Assembly: GCF_041925275.1 (NCBI RefSeq)
Contig: NZ_JBHEUZ010000001.1
Coordinates: 1-64,000 of the forward strand
Length of the DNA stretch: 64,000 bases
Direction: 5' to 3'
DNA from: Parapedobacter pyrenivorans_A
GTDB lineage: Bacteria; Bacteroidota; Bacteroidia; Sphingobacteriales; Sphingobacteriaceae
Shown here: positions 36,462 through 44,763 of the stretch, in pieces
How the letters are laid out: each line of letters starts with the position of its first letter
Numbering within the stretch: position 1 is the first letter of the stretch
Position numbers and translations under genes: made by a program
The notes under the pieces: generated by a model
The model's database searches: none
What the model saw: only the letters and a program-made list of their open reading frames with translations
Told to the model about the DNA's origin: nothing

Positions 36462-38729
36462 CTAGTCCTTTCCAAACAGCTGATATAGTTCCTCTTGCGT
36501 AAATGACGCTGTACGCTGGCCAAATGTAGACCGTACTTCACCCAAATTCTCAGGCAACACCTCGTCACCCGTCGCATTACCCCAAGCATTTCGGATATAG
36601 CTCAATAATTGGGCAAGCTCCGCGTCGTCAATGGTCGAGTTATGGGCTATCCCCGGCATTTCACCGCTCACCTCGGGCACATCATAGGTATGGCCGGAAA
36701 CATCAACAGGGCCGGTGAGCCCGTACAACACGAGGGCCATGAGGCGTTGTTTATTACCTTTCACCCATTGCGAACCCGCCAGTGGCGGCGCAATCGGCGA
36801 AACACCACGACCATCCTCCCCGTGGCAGGGCTGACATGCGTTCTGGAACAATGCGACACCTTGCGGATAACGCTTGGCCAATAACCGTTGGCTGCCCGCA
36901 GTCGGCTCGCCCTTCAGTCGATGGACAACCGCGGAAACACGGCTGTAAAGTACGGAGGTCGTATCAGGCAACCGGGCGGATAATTGCTGCAAGAATATAT
37001 GTTCCTGCCCTTCAAGCCCGCTAATCACGGCATCAGCCAGGTATTTGTTATCCGCATGTTCAATGGCCCATTGTGCACTCACGGACCCTTCCATCGCTGT
37101 TAATGACGCTATCGCGAAGGTGGCATACGGCAGCAATAGCGTATCCTGCCCCGAAAGGTACGTAGTTACCAGGTTTGCCAATTCTTTCTGGGCGACGGTC
37201 GAAGCCAATGACACCGTTGCAACAATGGCTTGCGCACGTAGTTGCCACGGTTGCCGTTGTAATACCGTTTGGATGTCGGGCAAAGTCAAATGGCCCAGCC
37301 CTTCGAGGGTCCATAAAGCGTGAGCGACCTGCAAACTATTGTCGCCGCCGCTCAGTATCCCACGTAGCTGGTCCACCACGTCCGTAGCACGCCGGTCTAC
37401 CAGCACCTGCTGGGCCTTGTCTCGTACCCAGCCATTCGTGTGCCCCAACAGCACAACCAACGAATCGGTACGCCGGGGCATCGTTATCCAATTCGCCTTG
37501 ACACCCTTGGGTATTACCCGATAAATCCTTCCCATGCCAAGGGGAAGGGTCAACCCACGTGTTTCGATCTCTTTTTTCAAGTAGGGCGTAAGGTACGTGC
37601 TATGCTGGATGATGCCGCGGTACATATCTACCACGTAAAGCGCACCATCGGGACCATCATGAAGGTTTACAGGACGGAATCGCTCATCGCTACTGGCTAG
37701 AAATTCTCTCCCGTGATAGGCCTGCTCACCCACTACCCGATACCCATCTTCCACCAGCACATTCCGTTTGATTAGGTTCGCGGCGGGCTCGGCCACAAAG
37801 GCATTGATGCCTGGCAGCAGGCCACCGCGGTAGACCAATGGACCACAAGCGGCCGTGAAGTTCACCAAGCGGCCGGTACTATCCAACACCCCATCCTTGT
37901 ATCCGCGGTTCACGCCCGTGGTAGGGCGTGCCGGATAAACGCGGTTATCAGCTACGATGGTTTCACCGTATCCCGCCACTTTGCGTTGGCTCGGGTTGTT
38001 CGAACCTAATCCCGCGGGGAAGTAATCGCCCGAAAGGTTACTCGAATTATCGTTGTAATATAACTTGCCCCAATCATCTTGGCTGATTCCCCATTGCCCC
38101 CGGAAGTGGGTTTTCTCTTTCAGCCAGGCACCACCGGGGGACCGTCGGTACCGCCAATCGTATTTGGCACTGTAAATCCAGTTGTCCAAACCGCGCAAGA
38201 GTCCATTGGGTTGATGCTCTACGTTTCCACCTTCCGCATACGTGCTATCCACCAACGTACGGCTAACCGGCTTATCCGCCCGAATTTCGTAAAACCACAA
38301 GTTGGGGGGCTCGGCCAAGAGCAATCCGCTATCGACAAGGCATATCGCCCGTGGCATCACCAACGAATCGAGGAACACGCTGCGCTCATCCATCCGGCCA
38401 TCGTCATTACGGTCGGTTAGGATAACCACACGGCCTACCGGCGCATCCTCACCAATGCCCAACGTGTCGGGCATGTACCCGTCCATCTCCACGACCCAAA
38501 TCCTACCCTTTTCATCGAAGGTCATGGCTACGGGCGCAATCACCAACGGTTCTGCCGCTACGAGTTCGACGTCGAATCCCTCCTCAACCTCCATCGCCTT
38601 AATGGATGCCCGCGGGCTTAGCACATCATTCTCGTTTCCGACGCTGCATCGCGTAAAAATAAAAATTACCCCAAGGAATACTGATAATAGGCGCTTTTCT
38701 GTTTTGTATCTGCTTTTGTAATCTGCCAC
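36462..38729 (-). CDS. PVC-type haem-binding CxxCH protein (membrane-bound dehydrogenase-like)
   Basis: 755 residues. A hydrophobic export segment (about 14-27) precedes a beta-propeller of the type first described in Pirellula/Verrucomicrobia (IKAMEVEEGFDVELVAAEP, DEKGRIWVVEMDGYMPDT, DGPDGALYVVDMYRGIIQHSTY). Helical HEAT-like repeats occupy about 430-620. A C-terminal cytochrome c has CQPCHGEDGRGVSP near residue 640 and a distal Met. Some relatives are called glucose/sorbosone-type dehydrogenases, so sugar oxidation is possible. The start codon is GTG (38727-38729); no ATG lies close by. A Cys near residue 28 could be lipidated, but the lipobox is poor. Confidence 0.88.
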   Translation of the reverse strand: MADYKSRYKTEKRLLSVFLGVIFIFTRCSVGNENDVLSPRASIKAMEVEEGFDVELVAAEPLVIAPVAMTFDEKGRIWVVEMDGYMPDTLGIGEDAPVGRVVILTDRNDDGRMDERSVFLDSLVMPRAICLVDSGLLLAEPPNLWFYEIRADKPVSRTLVDSTYAEGGNVEHQPNGLLRGLDNWIYSAKYDWRYRRSPGGAWLKEKTHFRGQWGISQDDWGKLYYNDNSSNLSGDYFPAGLGSNNPSQRKVAGYGETIVADNRVYPARPTTGVNRGYKDGVLDSTGRLVNFTAACGPLVYRGGLLPGINAFVAEPAANLIKRNVLVEDGYRVVGEQAYHGREFLASSDERFRPVNLHDGPDGALYVVDMYRGIIQHSTYLTPYLKKEIETRGLTLPLGMGRIYRVIPKGVKANWITMPRRTDSLVVLLGHTNGWVRDKAQQVLVDRRATDVVDQLRGILSGGDNSLQVAHALWTLEGLGHLTLPDIQTVLQRQPWQLRAQAIVATVSLASTVAQKELANLVTTYLSGQDTLLLPYATFAIASLTAMEGSVSAQWAIEHADNKYLADAVISGLEGQEHIFLQQLSARLPDTTSVLYSRVSAVVHRLKGEPTAGSQRLLAKRYPQGVALFQNACQPCHGEDGRGVSPIAPPLAGSQWVKGNKQRLMALVLYGLTGPVDVSGHTYDVPEVSGEMPGIAHNSTIDDAELAQLLSYIRNAWGNATGDEVLPENLGEVRSTFGQRTASFTQEELYQLFGKD

Positions 38730-38730
38730 C

Positions 38731-38764
38731 TTGCAAACTAATATAAAATTGCTTTTATATGCAA
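38731..38764. promoter_or_regulatory. Dyad between sulfatase and PVC-type gene, possible operator
   Basis: ATATAAAA (38741-38748) and TTTTATAT (38753-38760) form an inverted repeat around TTGC, with outer TTGCA (38731-38735) and TGCAA (38760-38764). On the minus strand TTG, 20 nt, TTAGTTTG could be a promoter with this dyad between its elements, but the -7 box ends only about 4 nt before the GTG start. Confidence 0.35.
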
Positions 38765-38799
38765 GTCTATAAAAGATTTGCCTTTCCGCCCTGTTTCAC

Positions 38800-40443
38800 C
38801 TATTTATTCGCGCGATGGCGGTTTGCCCTCAGGCTGTCTAACATCTCCGTCCATGGACGAACCTGGTGGGTAGCAGCCCATTCTTCCCAAGCAGCAACCA
38901 ATGAAGCCAGGCGACCGGTCTCTTCGCCACCCAGGTCATTCAATTCGGTTCGGTCTTTTGAAAGATCATATAGCTCCCATTTCAAGGGTTGATTTTCCTC
39001 CCATTTCATCACCGCCTTATAGTTACCCAGGCGTACCGCTCTGTTCCCTTCATGCTCCCAGCATATCGGCTGATCATGGATGGCGCCCCCACTTCCTTTC
39101 AACAACGGCAGGAAACTATTGCCTGCCATGGCGGGCACGGGCTTCCCGTCTTTCTCCGTCGTATAAGATGCGTCCGATATATCCACAAAAGTTGCCATTA
39201 TATCTGGCAGGAAACTATATTCATGAATCAGTCTGCCGCGCTGGGAAGAAGGAATGCCCGCCGGCCAATGAGCGATGAGCGGTGAAGAAATGCCCCCCTC
39301 ATGCACCCAGTGTTTATATTCCCGATACGGTGTATTGGATGCATTTGCCCAACTTTGGCCATAAGTCAGGAAATATCCTTCCTTGGTCTCCAGTTGCTCA
39401 GGCTTGCCTCCGCCCAGCATGCCCCCTTCCGCGCAGGCCCCATTGTCGTTGATAAAAATAATCAACGTGTTTTCAAACAGTCCGTCGGTTTTCAGGTAAT
39501 CTACCAGCCGGCCGATATTTTGATCCATTTGATCAACCTGCGCAGCGTAGATAGCACGCCTGAGCGCCATCTCTGCCCGCTTTTCCACAGCCAAAGTATC
39601 CCAGTCTAGCCCGTCGGCGGGGGGTAACGGCCAGGACGCGTCGATCAGTCCCATATCTATCATTTTTTGATACCGTTCGCTCCGCAATGCCGCCCAGCCC
39701 TGGTCGTACCGATCGCGATACTTATCAACCACTGACCTTGGTGCTTGCAACGGCCAATGGGGCGCGGTAAAGGCCAGGTAGAGAAAAAACGGCGATTCCG
39801 CGTTCAATTCCTGTCCCTCGCGAATAAAGCGGATGGCGTAATCCGTAAAGGCATCGGTCGTATAATAATTCGAATCCGTCACCTCCACCGGTTCATTGTC
39901 TAATGTGATGCCCCTGGGACGTGCAGGTTGGAAATAATTGCTGGCCCCGTCCAGTATACCGTAAAAGCGGTCGAATCCGCGCTGCAACGGCCATTGTTCG
40001 CGCTGCTCCATTCCCAGGTGCCATTTACCGGTCATCAAAGTACGGTACCCCGCCGTCTTAAGCACTTCCGCCAACGTATGCGTTTGCTGGCTGAGTTCGC
40101 CGCGGTATCCGGCTACCCGATAATCATGCTGCCCGAAATCTTCCGACGGATTAGTCATGTGCCCGATACCCGCCTGGTGCGGATATAACCCGCTGATCAG
40201 TGAAGCCCTGGTCGGGCAGCATCGAGCACCATTGTAAAATTGGGTAAACCTTATCCCTTCGGCCGCCAACCCGTCCAGCACGGGTGTTTCGATTTCGCCA
40301 CCAAAACAACCGAGGTCGGAATATCCCATATCGTCCGACATAATCAAAATGATATTTGGCTTACCGGATTGGGCTTTGGGCTGGCACGATACCACGGTGC
40401 ATATCGCCAATAAATAAATTACCCGTTCTTTAAAATGTCTCAT
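38800..40443 (-). CDS. Sulfatase (arylsulfatase family, Cys-type) lipoprotein
   Basis: 547 residues. A lipobox (LAICTVVSC, Cys about residue 20) points to a lipoprotein. Alkaline-phosphatase-like core: metal-binding NIILIMSDDMGYSDLGCFGG, and the sulfatase signature CCPTRASLISG in which the first Cys (about residue 75) would be turned to formylglycine. TGKWHLG and FINDNGA complete the pattern. The maturing enzyme is not in the window. The start is ATG 40443; the longer frame opens with TTG. Substrate unknown, though the domain neighbours suggest a sulfated glycan. First gene of the planctomycete-like block. Confidence 0.93.
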   Translation of the reverse strand: MRHFKERVIYLLAICTVVSCQPKAQSGKPNIILIMSDDMGYSDLGCFGGEIETPVLDGLAAEGIRFTQFYNGARCCPTRASLISGLYPHQAGIGHMTNPSEDFGQHDYRVAGYRGELSQQTHTLAEVLKTAGYRTLMTGKWHLGMEQREQWPLQRGFDRFYGILDGASNYFQPARPRGITLDNEPVEVTDSNYYTTDAFTDYAIRFIREGQELNAESPFFLYLAFTAPHWPLQAPRSVVDKYRDRYDQGWAALRSERYQKMIDMGLIDASWPLPPADGLDWDTLAVEKRAEMALRRAIYAAQVDQMDQNIGRLVDYLKTDGLFENTLIIFINDNGACAEGGMLGGGKPEQLETKEGYFLTYGQSWANASNTPYREYKHWVHEGGISSPLIAHWPAGIPSSQRGRLIHEYSFLPDIMATFVDISDASYTTEKDGKPVPAMAGNSFLPLLKGSGGAIHDQPICWEHEGNRAVRLGNYKAVMKWEENQPLKWELYDLSKDRTELNDLGGEETGRLASLVAAWEEWAATHQVRPWTEMLDSLRANRHRANK

Positions 40444-40488
40444 TATCGTCAAGGTGTATCAGTTAGCCAATTTGGTCAGCTTCCCAGC

Positions 40489-40519
40489 CAAAGAAAGGCA
40501 AATTCCCATTATATACAAA
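40489..40519 (-). promoter_or_regulatory. Candidate promoter of the sulfatase block
   Basis: On the minus strand TTTTG (complement of 40516-40520, in an A-rich stretch), 19 nt, TTTCTTTG (40489-40496, one mismatch to TAnnTTTG). It lies 45 nt before the sulfatase ATG. Confidence 0.4.
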
Positions 40520-40573
40520 AAATGTTCCCCGATTTTCTTAACCTACTTCAATAATCGTTGGCAGACGCTTTCT

Positions 40574-40581
40574 TACTTTTG
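40574..40581 (+). promoter_or_regulatory. -7 element of the luciferase-like oxidoreductase gene
   Basis: TACTTTTG, an exact TAnnTTTG match, 20 nt before the ATG. No TTG at the right spacing was found. Confidence 0.5.
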
Positions 40582-40601
40582 CACATAAACGGAGAACAAT
40601 T

Positions 40602-41639
40602 ATGGAATTAGGTATCAGTATGTTTGGCGATTTGCCGGTAGATCCGGAAACGGGCAAGTTTCTGTCAACGCAGCAGCGGCTTCAGGAAATCATCGAAGAG
40701 ATCAAACTGATGGACGAAGTAGGCTTGGATTATTTTGGCATCGGTGAGCACCATCGACCCGACTACGCCGTACCGAGCCCCGAGATCATTTTAGCAGCGG
40801 CAGCCACGGTAACAAAACGTATCAAGCTCGGAAGCGCCGTGTCGGTAATCAGCTCTGCCGACCCTGTAAAGCTCTACCAGAACTTCGCCATGGTCGATCT
40901 ATTGTCTGGTGGCCGTGCTGAACTGATGGCCGGTAGAGGCAGTTTCATCGAATCTTTTCCCTTATTTGGGTATAATCTGCAGGACTATGAAGCGCTATTC
41001 GCCGAAAAGCTAGACCTACTACTGGCTATCAATAGCGCTGAACGGGTGACGTGGAATGGCAAATTCAGGGCCCCACTGGACAACCAGGAGGTCCTGCCCA
41101 GGGCAGTAAACAACGACCTTTCCATATGGATAGCCGTGGGCGGTACGCCACAATCGGTCGTCCGTGCAGGCAAACTGGGCCTGCCTTTGATGATTGCCAT
41201 CATCGGCGGATCGCCTGCCCAATTCAAGCCACTCTTCGAGCTGTACAAGAAAACCTATATCGAGCATGGCCATGACCTTTCCAAATTCCGTGTAGGTATT
41301 CATTCCCATGCGTTGTTTGGCGAGAACGAGCAGGAACTGAGCCGTACGTATTTCCCCTTGTATGCCGCACAGATGGACCGGGTGGGCAGATCCCGCGGTT
41401 GGCCTCCCTACCAACGCAGTCAATTTGATTTCGGGAAATCCAAACACGGCGCGCTATTCATCGGGGAGGCTGACGCCATGGTCGAAAAAATCCTGTACAT
41501 GCAGGAGTCATTCGGATTGACGCGATTTGCCGCACACATGGATATAGGGGCGCCGGCACATAAGGATTTGATGAAATCAATCGAAATATACGGTGCTAAG
41601 ATTGCACCCAAAGTAAGGGAGGCACTCCGCAATAGCTAG
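40602..41639 (+). CDS. LLM class flavin-dependent oxidoreductase (luciferase-like)
   Basis: 345 residues forming one bacterial-luciferase-like TIM barrel. Clear family traits are DYFGIGEHHRPDYAVPSPEIILAAAA near residue 43 (shown in part), IKLGSAVSVISSADPVKLYQ, LSGGRAELMAGRGSFIESFPLFGY and SIWIAVGGTPQSV. These enzymes use reduced FMN for monooxygenation or other redox steps; the substrate is not known. Stand-alone gene with its own -7 box, converging on the substrate-binding gene with a 12-nt gap. Confidence 0.93.
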   Translation: MELGISMFGDLPVDPETGKFLSTQQRLQEIIEEIKLMDEVGLDYFGIGEHHRPDYAVPSPEIILAAAATVTKRIKLGSAVSVISSADPVKLYQNFAMVDLLSGGRAELMAGRGSFIESFPLFGYNLQDYEALFAEKLDLLLAINSAERVTWNGKFRAPLDNQEVLPRAVNNDLSIWIAVGGTPQSVVRAGKLGLPLMIAIIGGSPAQFKPLFELYKKTYIEHGHDLSKFRVGIHSHALFGENEQELSRTYFPLYAAQMDRVGRSRGWPPYQRSQFDFGKSKHGALFIGEADAMVEKILYMQESFGLTRFAAHMDIGAPAHKDLMKSIEIYGAKIAPKVREALRNS

Positions 41640-41651
41640 TCGTGCAGTGAA

Positions 41652-42638
41652 CTAGTTACCTGAGTTGATTTCTTCAAACGTATCTGGAAATTCAAAGCCG
41701 AAGCGGTCAGCCGCTTCGGCGTTATATACGCGCTTTCTGACATGGAGCATTTCCACCTGCAAGCCATCGGTCGATCCACTCCTAAGGTAACCGGCAGCCT
41801 GTACGCCGCTTTGATAACCCCAATGGTAAATATCCGCACCGAAGGCGGCCACAGCACCCCGCGCCACCAAACCCGATTCACTGGTAAATACAGGCACCCC
41901 CCTATCGTTGCAGTTTTTCAGAATGGTCTCAAACGCTGCGAACACCGTATTATCCGGATTGGCAAAAAAAGCATCGATATCGTTGCTTAATAGCGACCGC
42001 ACAACCAATTGCGCCTCGGCCGACGAATTGAGCGGCAATGCAACCAATTGTGCACCTATGCTATCCGCTAATGCGGCAATCTGCTCATATGCTTCGAGCG
42101 ATTGCGGCTCGGATTGGTTGTAAATCATACCCACTGTCAACTGCGCCCCTTTGGGCTTCACCATTTCCGCAATGAGCGTAAACGAGGTATCGATATAATC
42201 TAGGTTTTCGCCCGTACCGAACAGATTATCTGGAGCTTTCCCATTTGCGGCCAATAATCCCAATATACTCGGCATGGCGGTGACGGTCTGGAATATGGGT
42301 GTATCCTTACTCCTTTGCACCGCCGCGATGGTAGCCAACGTGGTGCTGGTACCTATGAGATTTATTTCCTTGCTATTGAAATAACTGATGATTTGATTGA
42401 GCGTGGCCGCATCGCCCTGTGCATTACGATACACGATGGCCACTGTACCGTCAGCTTCGCTATATCCACTATCGGCCAACGCATCCATAAACCCTTCGCG
42501 CGCCTGTGCAATGGTTGCATCTTCGAACGCTTCGACGAAGCCTACCACTGGAACGCCCTCCCTTTGCTTGGCCGGCTGGCAAGCCGCGGCAAGCCCAACT
42601 AGGAATACCGCCATCCATGTGCAGTGTTTTCTAAACAT
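41652..42638 (-). CDS. ABC transporter substrate-binding lipoprotein (ABC_sub_bind, TrpX/YtrF-like)
   Basis: 328 residues. Lipobox LAAAC about 24 residues from the start marks a lipoprotein. The body (VPVVGFVEAFEDATIAQAREGF, LIGTSTTLATIAAVQ, IFQTVTAMPSILGLL, VGMIYNQSEPQSLEAYEQI) fits the periplasmic-binding class of PF04392, linked in other phyla to tryptophan/tyrosine uptake. No permease or ATPase gene is nearby, so it is an orphan here. The start is ATG 42638, which puts the lipobox at the right place; the frame is open to 42668. It is divergent from the patatin gene. Confidence 0.85.
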   Translation of the reverse strand: MFRKHCTWMAVFLVGLAAACQPAKQREGVPVVGFVEAFEDATIAQAREGFMDALADSGYSEADGTVAIVYRNAQGDAATLNQIISYFNSKEINLIGTSTTLATIAAVQRSKDTPIFQTVTAMPSILGLLAANGKAPDNLFGTGENLDYIDTSFTLIAEMVKPKGAQLTVGMIYNQSEPQSLEAYEQIAALADSIGAQLVALPLNSSAEAQLVVRSLLSNDIDAFFANPDNTVFAAFETILKNCNDRGVPVFTSESGLVARGAVAAFGADIYHWGYQSGVQAAGYLRSGSTDGLQVEMLHVRKRVYNAEAADRFGFEFPDTFEEINSGN

Positions 42639-42643
42639 ATGAG

Positions 42644-42651
42644 CAAACTTA
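42644..42651 (-). promoter_or_regulatory. -7 element close to the substrate-binding lipoprotein gene
   Basis: On the minus strand TAAGTTTG is an exact TAnnTTTG, ending only 5 nt before the ATG at 42638, which would make a nearly leaderless transcript. No well-spaced -33 TTG is seen. Confidence 0.35.
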
Positions 42652-42726
42652 ACGAAAATGCGCAGCATTTACACTTGCGAGCACAAAATAGCCCCTTCAA
42701 TCGGCGAAAATTCGTATTGTTGCCAA

Positions 42727-43509
42727 ATGATTTTCAACTTCAAGAAGTTATGGGGGCGGCCATATAAGGTTGGTCTTGTGCTCTCTGGGGGCGGCTTGCG
42801 CGGCATAGGCCATCTGGGGGCCATCAAAGCTCTCGAAGAGCACGGTTACCGACCTTCGATCATTTCGGGTACTAGTATGGGGGCTATCATCGGTGCTTTT
42901 TACGCCGCCGGATATACAGTGGAAGAAATGTTGCAAATTATTAAGGAAAATAACCTTTTTCCTACAACGAGTTTCCGCTTGCGCACTTCGGGTTTCGTGG
43001 ACAACCGCTTCCTATCGCGATTGATACAGAAACATATTCCCCGAAACACTTTTGAATCGCTGAAAATACCGCTCTATGTATCGGCGACCAATTTCTTGTC
43101 TGGCGAAACCGCGTATTTCCATTCGGGCACATTGGATGAGGCACTGCTGGCTTCGTCTAGCGTACCATTGATGTTTTCTGCCATAAAGCATGAAAAGGCG
43201 GTCTATTATGATGGCGGCATACTCGATAACCTCCCCGTGGAACCGCTACTTGGCCAATGTAAATTCATGATCGGCGTGCACGTGAATGCACCGGATCAGC
43301 TTACGCCTGATAAGTTCACTCCCGCCAAGATACTCGACCGGGTAACCCACCTGGCTATCGGGCAATCCGTAGCCCGAAGTGCGCAACAGTGTGACCTTTT
43401 CCTGGAACCACCCGATATGCTGAAATTCAGCATGTTTGACAAGAAAGAGTTAATGAATATCTATGAACACGTATATGCGCACTCATCCCGGTTTCTAGAC
43501 AAGGGTTAA
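42727..43509 (+). CDS. Patatin-like phospholipase family protein
   Basis: 260 residues. The full catalytic set of a patatin is visible: oxyanion loop SGGGLRGIGHLGA, nucleophile Ser50 in SGTSMGAIIG, and the dyad Asp162 in YYDGGILDNLP. Such proteins are lipid acyl hydrolases, here of the small RssA-like size and without a signal peptide, so probably cytoplasmic. The start ATG 42727 fits the family N-terminus; an upstream frame to 42658 overlaps the divergent gene. No role can be tied to its neighbours. Confidence 0.92.
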   Translation: MIFNFKKLWGRPYKVGLVLSGGGLRGIGHLGAIKALEEHGYRPSIISGTSMGAIIGAFYAAGYTVEEMLQIIKENNLFPTTSFRLRTSGFVDNRFLSRLIQKHIPRNTFESLKIPLYVSATNFLSGETAYFHSGTLDEALLASSSVPLMFSAIKHEKAVYYDGGILDNLPVEPLLGQCKFMIGVHVNAPDQLTPDKFTPAKILDRVTHLAIGQSVARSAQQCDLFLEPPDMLKFSMFDKKELMNIYEHVYAHSSRFLDKG

Positions 43510-43669
43510 GTTACCCCTATCACTTCAAAGGCGGCTGCTACGCGGCGCAAACGTGGCTATCACGTGTCAAGAGGGTGGCACACAAATGAATCGAAAATGA
43601 AAATATGGCAATACGGCCGTATGCCCATTGCAAAAAAAGCAAACCAACGCAACAATTTTTATTTTTTTC
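43510..43669. other. Spacer before the aromatic operon promoter
   Basis: No gene is seen. It contains a 12-bp perfect palindrome ATACGGCCGTAT at 43611-43622, flanked by GGCA and GCCC, which could be a regulator site or a weak end-of-transcript hairpin for the patatin gene. An A/T-rich stretch follows up to the -33 element. Confidence 0.4.
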
Positions 43670-43699
43670 TTGACGATAACGAAAAATAACGTACATTTG
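43670..43699 (+). promoter_or_regulatory. Promoter of the aromatic amino-acid operon
   Basis: TTG (43670-43672), 19 nt, TACATTTG (43692-43699): a full consensus Bacteroidota promoter. Transcription should begin around 43704-43708, just before the leader peptide start. Confidence 0.82.
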
Positions 43700-43717
43700 G
43701 CACGTCAAACAGAGAAC

Positions 43718-43786
43718 ATGTTAACACAGAACAATGCATACTGGTTTTTTGGTTTCTTTTACTTTAGCAGTGAAAGCCGGGATTGA
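43718..43786 (+). CDS. Phe/Tyr/Trp-rich leader peptide of the pheA attenuator
   Basis: A 22-codon frame from ATG 43718 to TGA 43784-43786. Codons 8-16 read Tyr-Trp-Phe-Phe-Gly-Phe-Phe-Tyr-Phe: eight aromatic residues in nine, five of them Phe. It lies about 12 nt after the expected transcription start and ends 85 nt before pheA. Its last codons contain GCCGGGA (43776-43782), which can pair with the 5' arm of the terminator. It fits the classic model: scarce Phe-tRNA stalls the ribosome on the Phe codons, the antiterminator forms and the operon is read; fast translation reaches the stop, covers this arm and lets the terminator form. The peptide itself need have no function. Confidence 0.85.
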   Translation: MLTQNNAYWFFGFFYFSSESRD

Positions 43787-43853
43787 TATGCATTCATAAC
43801 GAAACAAGCTATAAATGTAGAAAAGTCCCGGCAAAAAAGCCGGGACTTTTTTT
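43773..43853 (+). terminator. Attenuator: antiterminator arm and intrinsic terminator before pheA
   Basis: The terminator stem is AAAAGTCCCGGC (43821-43832) with GCCGGGACTTTT (43839-43850), a six-A loop and a T tract to 43853. The string AAAGCCGGGA occurs both inside the leader peptide (43773-43782) and in the terminator 3' arm (43836-43845), so TCCCGGC (43826-43832) can pair with either one but not both: the two structures exclude each other. Confidence 0.85.
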
Positions 43854-43871
43854 GTCCACGATAAACAGAAC

Positions 43872-44696
43872 ATGAGCGTAAAGGTAGCCATACAAGGTGT
43901 TAGAGGCTGTTTCCACGAAGAAGCTGCTTACAAGTATTTCGGTGATAACATCGAAACGGTAGAGTGTGAGTCGTTTAAAAAGACATGTGAATTGCTCAAA
44001 CGGGGCGAGGTAGACTACGTAGCTATGGCTATCGAAAACTCCATTGCAGGTGGTCTACTGCCAAACCACAGCTTACTGCGCGACTACCGTTTCCCTATTG
44101 TAGGCGAGGTATACCTGCACATCAAACTGCACTTGCTGGTTACACCGAATACTACCATACAAGATATCAAGTATGTAGAATCACACCCCATTGCACTGCA
44201 GCAATGCAGCGATTACCTCGAAGAAAATCCACAGTTTAACATCATCGAGGGGGAAGATACCGCTGGCAGTGCCAAGAAAGTGAGCGAGTTGCAACTGAAG
44301 GATACCGCTGCCATTGCCAACCAACTATCAGCAAAGCTATACGGTTTGGATATCCTGGAACGGCGCATCGAAACCAATAAGAAAAACTATACCCGGTTTC
44401 TTATCCTTGCCAAAGAAGCGGCCGAAAGGCCCCATGTCAATAAAGCATCCCTATCGTTCCAGACCGGTAATGGTGTTGGGTCGCTTTCCAATGTACTACA
44501 GTGTTTCGCCGAGCAAAACATCAACCTCAGCCGGATACAGTCGATGCCCGTACTCGGCAAGCGCAACGAATACGACTTTTACGTGGACGTGGAATGGCAA
44601 AACCAGGCAGACTACGAAGCGGCTATACGCCACGTATTGAAACATACGAACAACTTCAACATCATGGGTGAATACGTGAAGAACGATAAAGTTTGA
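43872..44696 (+). CDS. pheA: Prephenate dehydratase
   Basis: Turns prephenate to phenylpyruvate, the phenylalanine branch of the pathway. 274 residues: the N-terminal catalytic domain opens with VAIQGVRGCFHEEAAYKYF, holds VDYVAMAIENSIAGGL, and ends with the conserved NYTRFLIL (Thr essential in homologues). The C-terminal ACT domain (about 195-274) should bind Phe for feedback inhibition (VGSLSNVLQCFAEQNINLSRIQS). It is a stand-alone enzyme without a chorismate mutase part; that activity is carried by the next gene. First gene after the attenuator. Confidence 0.97.
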   Translation: MSVKVAIQGVRGCFHEEAAYKYFGDNIETVECESFKKTCELLKRGEVDYVAMAIENSIAGGLLPNHSLLRDYRFPIVGEVYLHIKLHLLVTPNTTIQDIKYVESHPIALQQCSDYLEENPQFNIIEGEDTAGSAKKVSELQLKDTAAIANQLSAKLYGLDILERRIETNKKNYTRFLILAKEAAERPHVNKASLSFQTGNGVGSLSNVLQCFAEQNINLSRIQSMPVLGKRNEYDFYVDVEWQNQADYEAAIRHVLKHTNNFNIMGEYVKNDKV

Positions 44697-44702
44697 GGGG
44701 GC

Positions 44703-44754
44703 AGTAAGCCGTGAGCATAAACGCAAAAAACAAAAAAGCAACGAATAAAAAAAC
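44703..44754. repeat. Heptad-type intergenic repeat, copy e
   Basis: A-rich run of 7-8 nt units: AGTAAGC, CGTGAGC, ATAAACGC, AAAAAAC, AAAAAAGC and so on, between pheA and aroF. Read on the other strand the units show GCT every 7 or 8 nt, as in copy c. It ends 9 nt before the aroF start. Confidence 0.45.
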
Positions 44755-44763
44755 AGAAAAACA

